From: Geodermatophilus sabuli
GTDB lineage: Bacteria > Actinomycetota > Actinomycetes > Mycobacteriales > Geodermatophilaceae
Length of the DNA: 64,000 nucleotides
Assembly (NCBI RefSeq): GCF_900215145.1
Contig: NZ_OBDO01000013.1
Span: 1 to 64,000 of the forward strand
Reading direction: 5' to 3'
A program made the position numbers and the translations under genes. The notes under the pieces were generated by a model. The model was given only the letters and a program-made list of their open reading frames with translations, made no database searches and had not been told where the DNA came from. Positions 18,048 to 25,742 of the stretch are shown piece by piece. How positions within the stretch are numbered: the stretch's first letter is position 1; every line of letters starts with the position of its first letter.

Positions 18048-19070
18048 ATGCGCCTGGCAGTGATCCCTGGAGACGGCATCGGTCCGGAGGTGGTGGCCGA
18101 GGGCCTCAAGGTCCTCCGTGAGGTGGCTCCCGACGTGGAGGGCACCCCCTACGACCTGGGGGCCACCCGGTGGCAGCGGACCGGGGAGCTGCTCCCCGAC
18201 ACGGTGCTCGACGAGCTGCGCCAGCACGACGCGATCCTGCTCGGGGCCGTCGGCGACCCCGGGGTGCCGCCGGGCATCCTCGAGCGCGGCCTGCTGCTGC
18301 GGCTGCGCTTCGAGCTCGACCACCACGTGAACCTGCGCCCGGCCAGGCTGTTCGACGGGGTGGCCAGCCCGCTGGCGGCGCCCGGCCCCATCGACATGCT
18401 GTGCATCCGCGAGGGCACCGAGGGCCCGTACGTGGGCAACGGCGGGGTCCTGCGCAAGGACACCCCGCAGGAGGTGGCCACCGAGGTCAGCCTCAACACC
18501 GCCTTCGGGGTCGAGCGGGTCGTCCGGTACGCCTTCGAGCGCGCTGTCGCGCGACCGCGCAAGCACCTCACCCTCGTCCACAAGACCAACGTGCTCACCC
18601 ACGCCGGGTCGCTGTGGTCGCGCACGGTGGAGGAGGTCTCCGCGGAGTTCCCGGAGGTCACCGTCGCCTACCAGCACGTCGACGCCGCCTCGATGTTCTT
18701 CATCACCGACCCGGGCCGCTACGACGTCATCGTCACCGACAACCTGTTCGGCGACATCGTCACCGACATCGCCGCGGCCGTGACCGGCGGCATCGGGCTG
18801 GCCGCGAGCGGCAACCTCGACGCGTCGGGCACCAACCCGAGCATGTTCGAGCCGGTGCACGGCTCGGCGCCGGACATCGCCGGCCAGGGCAAGGCGGACC
18901 CGACGGCCACGGTGCTGTCGGTGGGGCTGCTGCTGGAGCACCTGGGCCGCACCGAGCAGGCGAAGAAGGTCAACGCCGCGGTGGCCTTCGACCTGTCCAC
19001 CCGCGACCCGCAGGCGCAGGTCCGGACCGCGGAGGTCGGCGACCGCCTCGCCGCGCTCGCCAGCGGCTGA
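18048..19070 (+). CDS. leuB: 3-isopropylmalate dehydrogenase
   Basis: A 340-aa NAD-dependent beta-decarboxylating dehydrogenase: it converts 3-isopropylmalate to 2-oxoisocaproate in leucine synthesis and may also take 3-methylmalate from the citramalate route. It starts [19 protein letters not shown]. Substrate Arg residues lie in [16 protein letters not shown] and [10 protein letters not shown]; the catalytic Lys is in [10 protein letters not shown]. The Asp/metal site is [22 protein letters not shown], and the NAD site is [19 protein letters not shown]. The unusually short form is normal for actinobacteria. It is followed by a perfect palindromic terminator and then the cimA leader. Confidence 0.95.
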   Translation: MRLAVIPGDGIGPEVVAEGLKVLREVAPDVEGTPYDLGATRWQRTGELLPDTVLDELRQHDAILLGAVGDPGVPPGILERGLLLRLRFELDHHVNLRPARLFDGVASPLAAPGPIDMLCIREGTEGPYVGNGGVLRKDTPQEVATEVSLNTAFGVERVVRYAFERAVARPRKHLTLVHKTNVLTHAGSLWSRTVEEVSAEFPEVTVAYQHVDAASMFFITDPGRYDVIVTDNLFGDIVTDIAAAVTGGIGLAASGNLDASGTNPSMFEPVHGSAPDIAGQGKADPTATVLSVGLLLEHLGRTEQAKKVNAAVAFDLSTRDPQAQVRTAEVGDRLAALASG

Positions 19071-19093
19071 ACAGGGGCCCCGTCCGCTCCCTC

Positions 19094-19133
19094 ACGCGCC
19101 CCGGACCACCGTCGACGGTGGTCCGGGGCGCGT
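19094..19133. terminator. Perfect 40-bp palindrome after leuB
   Basis: Arms 19094-19113 and 19114-19133 are exact reverse complements over 20 bp, centred on GTCGAC. The RNA would form a very stable hairpin 23 bp after the leuB stop, but there is no T-run. It is symmetrical, so it would act on either strand. Confidence 0.75.
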
Positions 19134-19182
19134 GGCGGTCCGCGGGCCGGGACGCGGACCCGCGTGTGCTTTACTCGACGTG

Positions 19183-19215
19183 ATGCACCGCACCGGCACG
19201 ATCATCATCGACTAG
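19183..19215 (+). CDS. cimA leader peptide MHRTGTIIID
   Basis: A 10-codon frame (ATG at 19183, TAG at 19213-19215) containing three consecutive ATC isoleucine codons (19201-19209) just before the stop. GTG at 19180 would add one Met. A 10-bp stem starts in the stop codon and a terminator hairpin follows, then cimA. A TTTACT -10-like box (19170-19175) sits 7 bp upstream, so the leader could be leaderless. Run of Ile codons plus alternative hairpins upstream of an isoleucine-pathway gene is strong contextual evidence for attenuation by isoleucyl-tRNA. Confidence 0.75.
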   Translation: MHRTGTIIID

Positions 19216-19271
19216 CGCGCAGTCACCTCCCCGACTGCGCGCAGACCTCCCATACCCGGGAGGTCTTCTTC
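19215..19271 (+). promoter_or_regulatory. Isoleucine-type attenuator of cimA
   Basis: Stem 1:2 is GCGCGCAGTC (19215-19224) with GACTGCGCGC (19233-19242), loop ACCTCCCC. The terminator is AGACCTCCC (19243-19251) with GGGAGGTCT (19258-19266), then CTTCTTCG. The 1:2 loop sequence ACCTCCC (19225-19231) is identical to the terminator's left arm, so it can compete for GGGAGGT. A ribosome stalled on the Ile codons would cover the first arm of 1:2 and could release that competitor. The pairing switch is inference; the two stems are seen directly. Confidence 0.75.
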
Positions 19272-19306
19272 GTGTTCGGGGTGGTTCACCCTCACCAGGA
19301 GCTCCC

Positions 19307-20914
19307 GTGGCCACCGACTTCCACGTCTTCGACACCACCCTGCGCGACGGCGCCCAGCGCGAGGGCGTCAGCTACTCCGTCGCCGACAAGCTGGCCGTGG
19401 CGCGGCTGCTCGACGAGATCGGGGTGGGCTACATCGAGGGCGGGTGGCCCGGCGCCCTCCCCAAGGACACCGAGTTCTTCGCGCGGGCCCGCACCGAGCT
19501 CAAGCTGCGCAACGCCGTGCTGGTGGCGTTCGGTGCCACCCGCAAGGCCGGCGTGCGCGTCGAGGACGACCCCCAGGTGCGCGCCCTGCTCGACGCCGAG
19601 ACGCCGGTCGTCTGCCTGGTCGCGAAGTCCGACGTCCGGCACGTGAGCCAGGCGCTGCGGACGACGCTGGAGGAGAACGTCGCGATGGTGTCCGACACCG
19701 TCGCCCACCTCGTCCGGCACGGGCGGCGGGTGTTCCTCGACTGCGAGCACTTCTTCGACGGGTACAAGGCCGACCCGGACTACGGCGTGCGCGTGCTCGA
19801 GGCCGCCTTCGCCGCCGGCGCCGAGGTCGGCGTCCTCTGCGACACCAACGGCGGCATGCTGCCCATGGGTGTGGGCCGGGTCGTCGCCGACGTCCGGGCC
19901 CGGGTCGGCGGCCGGCTGGGCATCCACTGCCAGGACGACACCGGCTGCGCCGTCGCCAACACCCTCGCCGCGGTCGAGGCCGGCGTCACCCACGTGCAGG
20001 GGACGGCGAACGGCTACGGCGAGCGGGCGGGCAACGCCGACACGTTCGCGCTGATCGCCAACCTGGTCACCAAGATGGACCTGCCGGTCGTGCCGCCGGG
20101 GTGCCTGGCGGAGCTGCAGCGGGTCAGCCACGCCATCGCGGAGCTGGCCAACATCGCCCCGGACGACCACCAGCCCTTCGTCGGCGCCTCGGCGTTCGCG
20201 CACAAGGCCGGGCTGCACGCCAGCGCGATCAAGGTGAGCCCGGAGCTGTACAACCACCTGGAGCCGGCCGTCGTCGGCAACGACATGCGCATCCTGGTCA
20301 CCGAGATGGCCGGCCGCGCCTCGGTCGAGCTCAAGGGCCGCGAGCTCGGCGTCGACCTCGCGGGTCACGCGGACGCGATCGGCCGGGTCGTCGACCAGGT
20401 CAAGGTGCTCGAGGCCGACGGCTGGTCGTTCGAGGCGGCCGACGCCTCCTTCGAACTGCTGCTGCGTGCCCAGCTGCCCGACGCCCCGCCGGCGCTGTTC
20501 GAGCTGGAGAGCTACAAGACCTCCGTCGAGCACTGGGGCAACGGTGTCGTGGTCAGCGAGGCTACCGTGAAGGTGCACCTGCCCAACGGCGACGGAACGG
20601 CCGAGCGGGTCATCTGCACCGCGGAGGGCAACGGCCCGGTCAACGCGCTGGACAACGCGCTCCGGCAGGCGCTGGTCGGCCGGTACCCGCACCTGGCCGG
20701 CGTCTCGCTGGCCGACTACAAGGTGCGCATCCTCGGCTGGAAGGGCGGCACCGGCGCCACCACGCGGGTGCTCATCGACACCACCGACGGCGTGGGGGAG
20801 TGGACCACCGTCGGGGTGCACGCCAACATCGTCGAGGCCTCCTGGCACGCGCTGGTCGACGCCCTCACCTACGCCGTCCGCCACCGGTCACCGGTGCCCG
20901 CGGCGCACGCCTGA
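19307..20914 (+). CDS. cimA: (R)-citramalate synthase
   Basis: A 535-aa HMGL-type Claisen condensing enzyme joining acetyl-CoA and pyruvate to (R)-citramalate, giving 2-oxobutyrate for isoleucine without threonine deaminase. The active site opens FDTTLRDGAQREGVSYS; metal ligands are in HCQDDTGCAVANTLAAVEAGVTHVQ (read as two halves) and GTANGYGERAGNADT. FVGASAFAHKAGLHASA follows, and the C-terminal allosteric LeuA-like domain occupies about 400-520. The long inserted N-terminal features and GYGERAGN match the CimA subgroup rather than LeuA or homocitrate synthase. GTG 19307 has AGGAG six bases upstream. The Ile-codon attenuator upstream supports the isoleucine role. Confidence 0.93.
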   Translation: MATDFHVFDTTLRDGAQREGVSYSVADKLAVARLLDEIGVGYIEGGWPGALPKDTEFFARARTELKLRNAVLVAFGATRKAGVRVEDDPQVRALLDAETPVVCLVAKSDVRHVSQALRTTLEENVAMVSDTVAHLVRHGRRVFLDCEHFFDGYKADPDYGVRVLEAAFAAGAEVGVLCDTNGGMLPMGVGRVVADVRARVGGRLGIHCQDDTGCAVANTLAAVEAGVTHVQGTANGYGERAGNADTFALIANLVTKMDLPVVPPGCLAELQRVSHAIAELANIAPDDHQPFVGASAFAHKAGLHASAIKVSPELYNHLEPAVVGNDMRILVTEMAGRASVELKGRELGVDLAGHADAIGRVVDQVKVLEADGWSFEAADASFELLLRAQLPDAPPALFELESYKTSVEHWGNGVVVSEATVKVHLPNGDGTAERVICTAEGNGPVNALDNALRQALVGRYPHLAGVSLADYKVRILGWKGGTGATTRVLIDTTDGVGEWTTVGVHANIVEASWHALVDALTYAVRHRSPVPAAHA

Positions 20915-20926
20915 TCGTGGCGGAGG

Positions 20927-21256
20927 CTACGACCGCGGGGAGATCTCACCCATCGGGCCCCAGCCGCTGACGTCGGGCGCGTCGACGTAGATGATCTGCG
21001 GCTGCCGGGCGACGAGGTCCGGCGCCTGCTCCACGAACTGCCGGAAGGCGTCGGTGCTCGTGTGCGCGCCGCCGGCCGCGGCGTCCCGGAAGCCCTCGAC
21101 GCACACCCAGGTGTCGGGCTCCTCGATGCTCCTCGACCACTCGAAGAACAGGCAGCCCTCCTCCGCGTTCACCGCGCGGGCGTACTCGGCGGCCAGCGAC
21201 GCCCACTCCTCGGCGCGCTCGGGACGGACCGGGAACTTCACGACGATGAGGATCAT
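20927..21256 (-). CDS. Antibiotic biosynthesis monooxygenase (ABM) domain protein
   Basis: A 109-aa single-domain dimeric ferredoxin-like protein of the ABM superfamily (MILIVVKFPVRPERAEEWASL start, GCLFFEWSRS, then a DTWVCVEGFRD strand). Members range from quinol monooxygenases to heme-degrading or purely structural proteins, and the activity here cannot be assigned. It ends in a DAPDVSGWGPMGEISPRS tail, longer than the minimal domain. ATG 21256 has a GAGAGG site. It overlaps the upstream VOC gene by 4 bp (ATGA), so the two are translationally coupled. cimA converges, its stop lying 12 bp away. Confidence 0.85.
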   Translation of the reverse strand: MILIVVKFPVRPERAEEWASLAAEYARAVNAEEGCLFFEWSRSIEEPDTWVCVEGFRDAAAGGAHTSTDAFRQFVEQAPDLVARQPQIIYVDAPDVSGWGPMGEISPRS

Positions 21257-21654
21257 GTCGGCCTCTCGGGGGTCGGCGGCGGCTCGAGCCGGCGGCGCAG
21301 CAGGCAGAACGGGTTGCCCTCGGGATCGGCCAGCACGTGCCAGTTCTCCTCGCCAGTCTGGCCGACGTCGGCGGGGGTCGCCCCGAGGGCCAGCAGCCGA
21401 TCGAGCTCGGCGTCCTGGTCCCGGTCGCTGGGCGACACGTCGACGTGCAGCCGCGGCTTGCCCGGCGACGGGTCGGCCACCGGGGCGAACACCAGGGTGG
21501 GCGCCGGCCCGCCGAAGCCGGTCTCCGGACCGATCTCCACCGCGCCGTCCTCGTCGCGGGACAGCACCCGGTACCCCAGGACCTCCGCCCACCACGCGGC
21601 CAGCTCCTCGGGGTCCCGGCAGTCGACGACGAGTTCGCTGAGGCGGCAGGCCAT
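21253..21654 (-). CDS. VOC (glyoxalase-like) family protein
   Basis: A 133-aa vicinal-oxygen-chelate fold protein of the actinobacterial glyoxalase-like type. It begins CRLSELVVDCRDPEELAAWWAEVLGY and closes with WHVLADPEGNPFCLL, the usual second-module ending. Metal-ligand positions are incomplete compared with true glyoxalase I, so a binding or unknown lyase role is as likely. ATG 21654 follows a TACGGT box by 6 bp, predicting a leaderless start. It forms a two-gene unit with the ABM protein and is divergent from the FAH gene. Confidence 0.85.
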   Translation of the reverse strand: MACRLSELVVDCRDPEELAAWWAEVLGYRVLSRDEDGAVEIGPETGFGGPAPTLVFAPVADPSPGKPRLHVDVSPSDRDQDAELDRLLALGATPADVGQTGEENWHVLADPEGNPFCLLRRRLEPPPTPERPT

Positions 21655-21660
21655 GCGTCG

Positions 21661-21700
21661 ACCGTAGGGGCGAACCGGGGTCGCCGCGGGTCAGTAGCCT
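21661..21700. promoter_or_regulatory. Divergent leaderless promoter pair for VOC and FAH genes
   Basis: On the minus strand TACGGT (21666-21661) lies 6 bp before ATG 21654. On the plus strand TAGCCT (21695-21700) lies 6 bp before GTG 21707. The whole intergenic region is 52 bp, so the two -35 regions must overlap. Confidence 0.5.
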
Positions 21701-21706
21701 CGACCC

Positions 21707-22519
21707 GTGCGCATCGTCCGCTTCGCCTCGCCCTCGGGCATGTCCTTCGGCGTCCTCGACGGGGACGGCCAGGTCGCCCAGATCGAGGGCCACCCCTTCG
21801 GGACCATCTCCTTCACCGGCCAGCGTTTCGCGCAGGCCGACGTCCGGCTGCTGTCGCCGATCCTGCCGAGCAAGGTCGTGTGCGTCGGCAAGAACTACGC
21901 CGCGCACGTCCAGGAGATGAAGACGGGGGACGCCCCGGAGGAGCCGCTGCTGTTCCTCAAGCCCTCGACGTCGGTCATCGGCCCCGGTGACGCCATCCGC
22001 ATCCCGCCGGGCAGCACCAACGTCCACCACGAGGCGGAGCTCGGCGTCGTCATCGGCGCCCGCGGCGCCCGGCACGTCAGCCCGGAGCAGGCGGCGGCCA
22101 GCATCTTCGGCTACACGATCGGCAACGACGTCACCGAGCGGGACATGCAGCGCAGCGACGGGCAGTGGACCCGCGCGAAGGGCTTCGACTCCTTCTGCCC
22201 GCTGGGCCCGTGGATCGAGACCGACCTGCCCGGCCTGGGCAAGGACCCCGCCGACCTCGAGGTCACCTGCACCGTGGACGGCGAGCTGCGCCAGCAGGGG
22301 CGGACCAGCCAGCTGCTGTTCGACGTCCCGACGCTGGTCTCCTACATCTCGCAGGTGATGACCCTGCTGCCCGGCGACGTCGTCCTCACCGGCACGCCGT
22401 CGGGTGTGGGGCCGATCCGCCCCGGGCAGCGGGTCGAGGTCACCGTGGAGGGGCTGGGCACGCTGGCCAACACGGTGTCGGGCGCGGACACCGTCTCCAC
22501 CGCCGGCGGCGCACGGTGA
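21707..22519 (+). CDS. Fumarylacetoacetate hydrolase-family protein
   Basis: A 270-aa FAH-superfamily enzyme, which typically hydrolyses or decarboxylates acylpyruvate-like diketo acids with Mg2+. The core begins [16 protein letters not shown]. Metal ligands lie in [11 protein letters not shown] (E-x-E plus E) and in the [14 protein letters not shown] region. [13 protein letters not shown] and [16 protein letters not shown] are typical. True substrate is unknown; oxaloacetate tautomerase or decarboxylase and acylpyruvase activities are family options. The GTG start is placed by the -10 box. The stop overlaps gltX by 4 bp (GTGA), an arrangement that ties its translation to gltX. Confidence 0.9.
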   Translation: MRIVRFASPSGMSFGVLDGDGQVAQIEGHPFGTISFTGQRFAQADVRLLSPILPSKVVCVGKNYAAHVQEMKTGDAPEEPLLFLKPSTSVIGPGDAIRIPPGSTNVHHEAELGVVIGARGARHVSPEQAAASIFGYTIGNDVTERDMQRSDGQWTRAKGFDSFCPLGPWIETDLPGLGKDPADLEVTCTVDGELRQQGRTSQLLFDVPTLVSYISQVMTLLPGDVVLTGTPSGVGPIRPGQRVEVTVEGLGTLANTVSGADTVSTAGGAR

Positions 22520-24000
22520 CGGCGTCCGGCGGCGTCCGCACCCGGTTCTGCCCGTCGCCGACCGGCACGGTGCACGTCGGTCTGCTGCGGACGGCGCTGT
22601 TCAACTGGGCGCACGCCCGGCACACCGGTGGGACGTTCGTCTTCCGCATCGAGGACACCGACGCCGCCCGGGACTCGGAGGAGTCCTACCGGCACCTGCT
22701 CGACAGCCTGCGCTGGCTCGGCCTGGACTGGGACGAGGGCCCGGAGGTCGGCGGCCCGCACGGCCCGTACCGGCAGTCGCAGCGCCACGACGTCTACCGG
22801 GAGGTCGCCGCGAAGCTGCTGGCGGCCGGGTACGCCTACGAGTCCTTCTCCACCAACGAGGAGGTCGACGCGCGACGCCGGGCTGCCGGGCAGGACCCCA
22901 AGCTCGGTTACGACAACGCCGACCGGTTCCTGACCGACGCGCAGAAGGCCGCGTTCCGGGCGGAGGGCCGCGAGCCGGTGCTGCGGCTGAAGATGCCCGA
23001 CGAGGACCTCGTCTGGACCGACCTGGTGCGCGGCGAGGTGCGCTTCGCCGCCGGGTCGGTCCCGGACTTCGTCATCGTCCGCGGCAACGGCGTGCCGCTC
23101 TACCCGTTCGTGAACCCGGTCGACGACGCGCTCATGGGCATCACCGACGTCCTGCGCGGGGAGGACCTGCTGCCCTCCACCCCGCGCCAGCTCGCCCTCT
23201 ACGCGGCGCTCACCGAGATCGGGGTCGCCTCGGGGACCCCGCGCTTCGGTCACCTCCCGTACGTGACGGGGGAGGGCAGCAAGAAGCTGTCCAAGCGCGA
23301 CCCGCAGTCCAACGTGGACGTCTACCGGGAGCGCGGCTTCATCCCGGAGGGGTTCGCCAACTACCTGGCGCTGCTGGGCTGGTCCATCGCCGAGGACCGC
23401 GACATCTTCTCCATGGCCGAGCTGGTCGAGGCCTTCGACGTGACCCGGGTGAGCGCCAACCCCGCCCGCTTCGACGTGAAGAAGGCCGAGGCGATCAACG
23501 CCACGCACCTGCGTGCGCTCCCGGTCGAGGACTTCGTGGGCCGCGTCGTGCCGTTCCTCGCCGGCGCCGGGCTGGTCAGCGACCCGCTGACCGCCGAGCA
23601 GGACCGCGTGCTACGGGCGATCGCGCCCATGGCCCAGGAGCGCATGGTCGTGCTCTCCGAGGCGGTCGGCCTGCTGCGGTTCCTGTTCGTCGACGAGGTG
23701 GAGCTCGAGCCGGCCGCCGCAGCGAAGCAGCTCGCCGGCCCGGAGGCGGCCGAGGTGCTCGACGCCGCGGCGACCGCGCTGCGGGAGCTGCCCGACTGGA
23801 CCACGGCCGACATCGAGACCGCGCTGAAGAGTGCCCTCGTGGAGGGACTGGGCCGCAAGCCGCGGCAGGCCTTCGGGCCGGTGCGGGTCGCGGTCAGCGG
23901 CCGCACCGTCTCGCCGCCGCTGTACGAGTCGATCGAGCTGCTCGGCCGCGACCGGACCCTGGCCCGCCTCGCGGCGGCCCGAGCCGCCGTCCCCGGCTGA
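22516..24000 (+). CDS. gltX: Glutamyl-tRNA synthetase
   Basis: A 494-aa class I synthetase attaching Glu to tRNA. The HIGH-type signature is in [19 protein letters not shown], the Glu-site segment is [15 protein letters not shown], and the KMSKS-type loop is [13 protein letters not shown]. The C-terminal half carries the anticodon-binding helical domain, including LREL-PDW and a late [22 protein letters not shown]. Actinobacteria generally lack GlnRS and use a non-discriminating GluRS with GatCAB; on that basis this enzyme should also charge tRNA-Gln. Consistently, tRNA-Gln and two tRNA-Glu genes lie downstream. The GTG overlaps the FAH stop. Confidence 0.96.
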   Translation: MTASGGVRTRFCPSPTGTVHVGLLRTALFNWAHARHTGGTFVFRIEDTDAARDSEESYRHLLDSLRWLGLDWDEGPEVGGPHGPYRQSQRHDVYREVAAKLLAAGYAYESFSTNEEVDARRRAAGQDPKLGYDNADRFLTDAQKAAFRAEGREPVLRLKMPDEDLVWTDLVRGEVRFAAGSVPDFVIVRGNGVPLYPFVNPVDDALMGITDVLRGEDLLPSTPRQLALYAALTEIGVASGTPRFGHLPYVTGEGSKKLSKRDPQSNVDVYRERGFIPEGFANYLALLGWSIAEDRDIFSMAELVEAFDVTRVSANPARFDVKKAEAINATHLRALPVEDFVGRVVPFLAGAGLVSDPLTAEQDRVLRAIAPMAQERMVVLSEAVGLLRFLFVDEVELEPAAAAKQLAGPEAAEVLDAAATALRELPDWTTADIETALKSALVEGLGRKPRQAFGPVRVAVSGRTVSPPLYESIELLGRDRTLARLAAARAAVPG

Positions 24001-24010
24001 TCGTCGCCCC

Positions 24011-25252
24011 GTGACGGCGTGGGTGCCGCCCGGAGACCCGGGTCCGGTCGACGACGAGCCCTACACCGGGCCGCCGCCGACCGGGCCCTACGGGGCCCCG
24101 CCCTACGTGCCGGGTGCGCTGCACGGCGTGCACTCGCTGCCGGCGACGGGTGCGTGGGCCGGTCCGGTGGCCTGGCCGCTGGGCCCGGTGCCGCTGCAGT
24201 CCGGGCCGCACTCGGTCCCGCCCCCGGGCGTGCGGCTCGCGCCGCCGCCGGGGACACCGCCGCACGACGTGCCCGTGCCGTTCCTGCACGCCATGCGCGC
24301 GCGGGACTGGCGCTGGTGGCGGCCGCTGCTGGGGCTGCTGCTCATCGCCGTCGTCTACACGGTGGCGGCCACGGTGGTGGTCGTCGCCGCGTTCATCACC
24401 GGGGCGTTCCCCGACCTGCAGTTGCTCGACCTGGTCGACCCCGGCGTCCTGCTGATCACCAACCTGTCGCTGATCGTCGCGATCCCGATCGTGTGGCTGG
24501 CCTGGGTGGCGGCGCACGGCATGGCGAGGGGGTGGTCGTCGTCGGTGCTGGCGCGGCTGCGGTGGCGGCTGTTCCTGCCGTTCACGCTCCTGTCGCTGCC
24601 CACCCTCGGCGCCGGGATCCTGCTCACCCTCCTGCTGGGCTTCCTGCTGGAGGACGGCGACGTCACCGGCCCCTCGTCGTCCTACGTGTGGCTGGTCCTG
24701 GTGGTGCTGCTCACCACGCCGCTGCAGTCGGCGGCCGAGGAGTACGTGTTCCGGGGCTACCTGAGTCAGGCGATCGCCGGCTGGATCCGCAGCCCGCGGG
24801 TCGGTGCGGTCGTCGCCGGGGTGCTCACCGCGGCGTTGTTCTCCGCGGCGCACGCCCCACCGGACGCGTGGACCTTCCTCGACCGGTTCGCGTTCGGCCT
24901 CGCCGCCTCCGCGGTCGTCTGGCTGACCGGCGGGCTGGAGGCGGCGATCGTCCTGCACGCGGTCAACAACGTGCTCGTGTTCCTGCTGGTCGGCGGGCTG
25001 GGCGACGACGTGACCTCCGACGCGGTGCCGGCCGGCACCGGGGTCCTCGTGGTCGCCGTGGACCTGCTGGCGATGGCGGCCTACGTGGCGCTCGTCGCCC
25101 GCTCGCGGGAGCGGCTGCGACCGGAGACGGTCACGGGCGCGGAGGACCTGCGACGACCGTCACCCCGGGGGGTGCCGGAACCGCCCCGGACCATCGGGTA
25201 TGCTCTTACCCGGCGCCGGGAGGCGCAGCACGGCCCTTGGGGTATGGGGTAA
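24011..25252 (+). CDS. CPBP-family intramembrane glutamic endopeptidase
   Basis: A predicted membrane protease of 413 aa. The first 95 residues are Pro/Gly/Tyr-rich and polar. About eight helices follow. The CPBP catalytic motifs are EEYVFRGYLSQAI (EExxxR), FSAAHAPP and the late IVLHAVNNVLVF (HxxxN). Family members include Rce1-like proteases and bacteriocin self-protection proteins; the substrate is unknown. GTG 24011 was chosen 10 bp after gltX because upstream codons are gltX in another frame. The last ~55 residues are polar and basic, and the coding frame runs over the tRNA-Gln -10 box and 15 bp into the tRNA itself, so the true 3' end deserves a check. Confidence 0.8.
   Translation: MTAWVPPGDPGPVDDEPYTGPPPTGPYGAPPYVPGALHGVHSLPATGAWAGPVAWPLGPVPLQSGPHSVPPPGVRLAPPPGTPPHDVPVPFLHAMRARDWRWWRPLLGLLLIAVVYTVAATVVVVAAFITGAFPDLQLLDLVDPGVLLITNLSLIVAIPIVWLAWVAAHGMARGWSSSVLARLRWRLFLPFTLLSLPTLGAGILLTLLLGFLLEDGDVTGPSSSYVWLVLVVLLTTPLQSAAEEYVFRGYLSQAIAGWIRSPRVGAVVAGVLTAALFSAAHAPPDAWTFLDRFAFGLAASAVVWLTGGLEAAIVLHAVNNVLVFLLVGGLGDDVTSDAVPAGTGVLVVAVDLLAMAAYVALVARSRERLRPETVTGAEDLRRPSPRGVPEPPRTIGYALTRRREAQHGPWGMG
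25199..25204 (+). promoter_or_regulatory. -10 box TATGCT for tRNA-Gln
   Basis: TATGCT lies 33 bp before the mature tRNA-Gln 5' end, leaving a normal 5' leader for RNase P. It lies inside the 3' part of the CPBP coding frame. No clear -35. Confidence 0.4.
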
Positions 25253-25309
25253 TTGGCAGCCCGACGGTTTCTGGTTCCGTTAGTCTAGGTTCGAGTCCTG
25301 GTACCCCAG
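25238..25309 (+). tRNA. tRNA-Gln (anticodon CUG)
   Basis: A 72-nt cloverleaf. The acceptor is TGGGGTA with TACCCCA, and the D stem GGGT pairs with GCCC. The anticodon stem is 25264-25268 with 25276-25280 and the loop is TTCTGGT, with CUG at 25271-25273. The T arm is CTAGG-TTCGAGT-CCTGG and the discriminator is G309. CCA is not encoded. The innermost anticodon-stem pair is U-U (25268/25276), where relatives have a normal pair. The CPBP frame overlaps its first 15 bases. Confidence 0.95.
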
Positions 25310-25350
25310 CGAGGAATTCCTGTTCCTCTTGCACCACCGCAGTACCGCAC

Positions 25351-25423
25351 GGCCCCGTCGTCTAGCGGCCCAGGACGCCGCCCTCTCACGGCGGTAGCGA
25401 GGGTTCGAATCCCTTCGGGGCTA
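25351..25423 (+). tRNA. tRNA-Glu (anticodon CUC), copy 1
   Basis: A 73-nt cloverleaf. The acceptor is GGCCCCG with CGGGGCT, and the anticodon arm is CCGCC-CTCTCAC-GGCGG, giving CUC. The T arm is GAGGG-TTCGAAT-CCCTT and the discriminator is A. CCA is not encoded. Followed 8 bp later by a terminator. Confidence 0.96.
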
Positions 25424-25431
25424 CAGCAGGG

Positions 25432-25463
25432 GAGAGCCCCCGGCCATCCGGCCGGGGGCTCTC
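25432..25463 (+). terminator. Terminator after tRNA-Glu copy 1
   Basis: A 14-bp perfect stem (25432-25445 with 25450-25463), loop ATCC. The downstream tract is GTCGTT, weak in U. Confidence 0.85.
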
Positions 25464-25538
25464 GTCGTTCCTGACCCCGGGTGCGGGGGCCCCTCGTCGG
25501 CCCGGATCGGCGGCATGGCAGGATGTCTGCGCGCACAC

Positions 25539-25611
25539 GGCCCCGTCGTCTAGCGGCCCAGGACGCCGCCCTCTCACGGCGGTAGCGAGGGTTCGAATCC
25601 CTTCGGGGCTA
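25539..25611 (+). tRNA. tRNA-Glu (anticodon CUC), copy 2
   Basis: Identical in all 73 positions to the copy at 25351. Because copy 1 has its own terminator, this copy probably needs its own promoter in the 75 bp between; none is obvious by eye. Confidence 0.96.
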
Positions 25612-25619
25612 CAGCAGGG

Positions 25620-25651
25620 GAGAGCCCCCGGCCATCCGGCCGGGGGCTCTC
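25620..25651 (+). terminator. Terminator after tRNA-Glu copy 2
   Basis: The same 14-bp stem as at 25432-25463, part of the duplicated cassette. It separates the tRNAs from galT. Confidence 0.85.
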
Positions 25652-25742
25652 GTCGTCCCGGCACCGGGTGGCCGGCCGATCAGGGGCAGGACTAGCGTCT
25701 GGACGCCGCTCACGCACAGTGACGGGCGGCAGGAAGGCGGGA

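Larger units (their letters stand above)
25348..25656 (+). repeat. Duplicated 121-bp tRNA-Glu plus terminator cassette
   Basis: 25348-25468 and 25536-25656 are identical over 121 bp, 188 bp apart. Each contains the complete tRNA-Glu and its terminator. The sequences just outside the cassettes differ. This looks like a recent or gene-converted duplication. Confidence 0.9.

Noticed and set aside
20927..22075. A 382-residue minus-strand protein fusing an ABM domain to an Arg/Gly-rich region
   Set aside because: The upstream part is antisense to the FAH gene and out of frame with the VOC gene; the ABM gene starts at ATG 21256 with a ribosome site.
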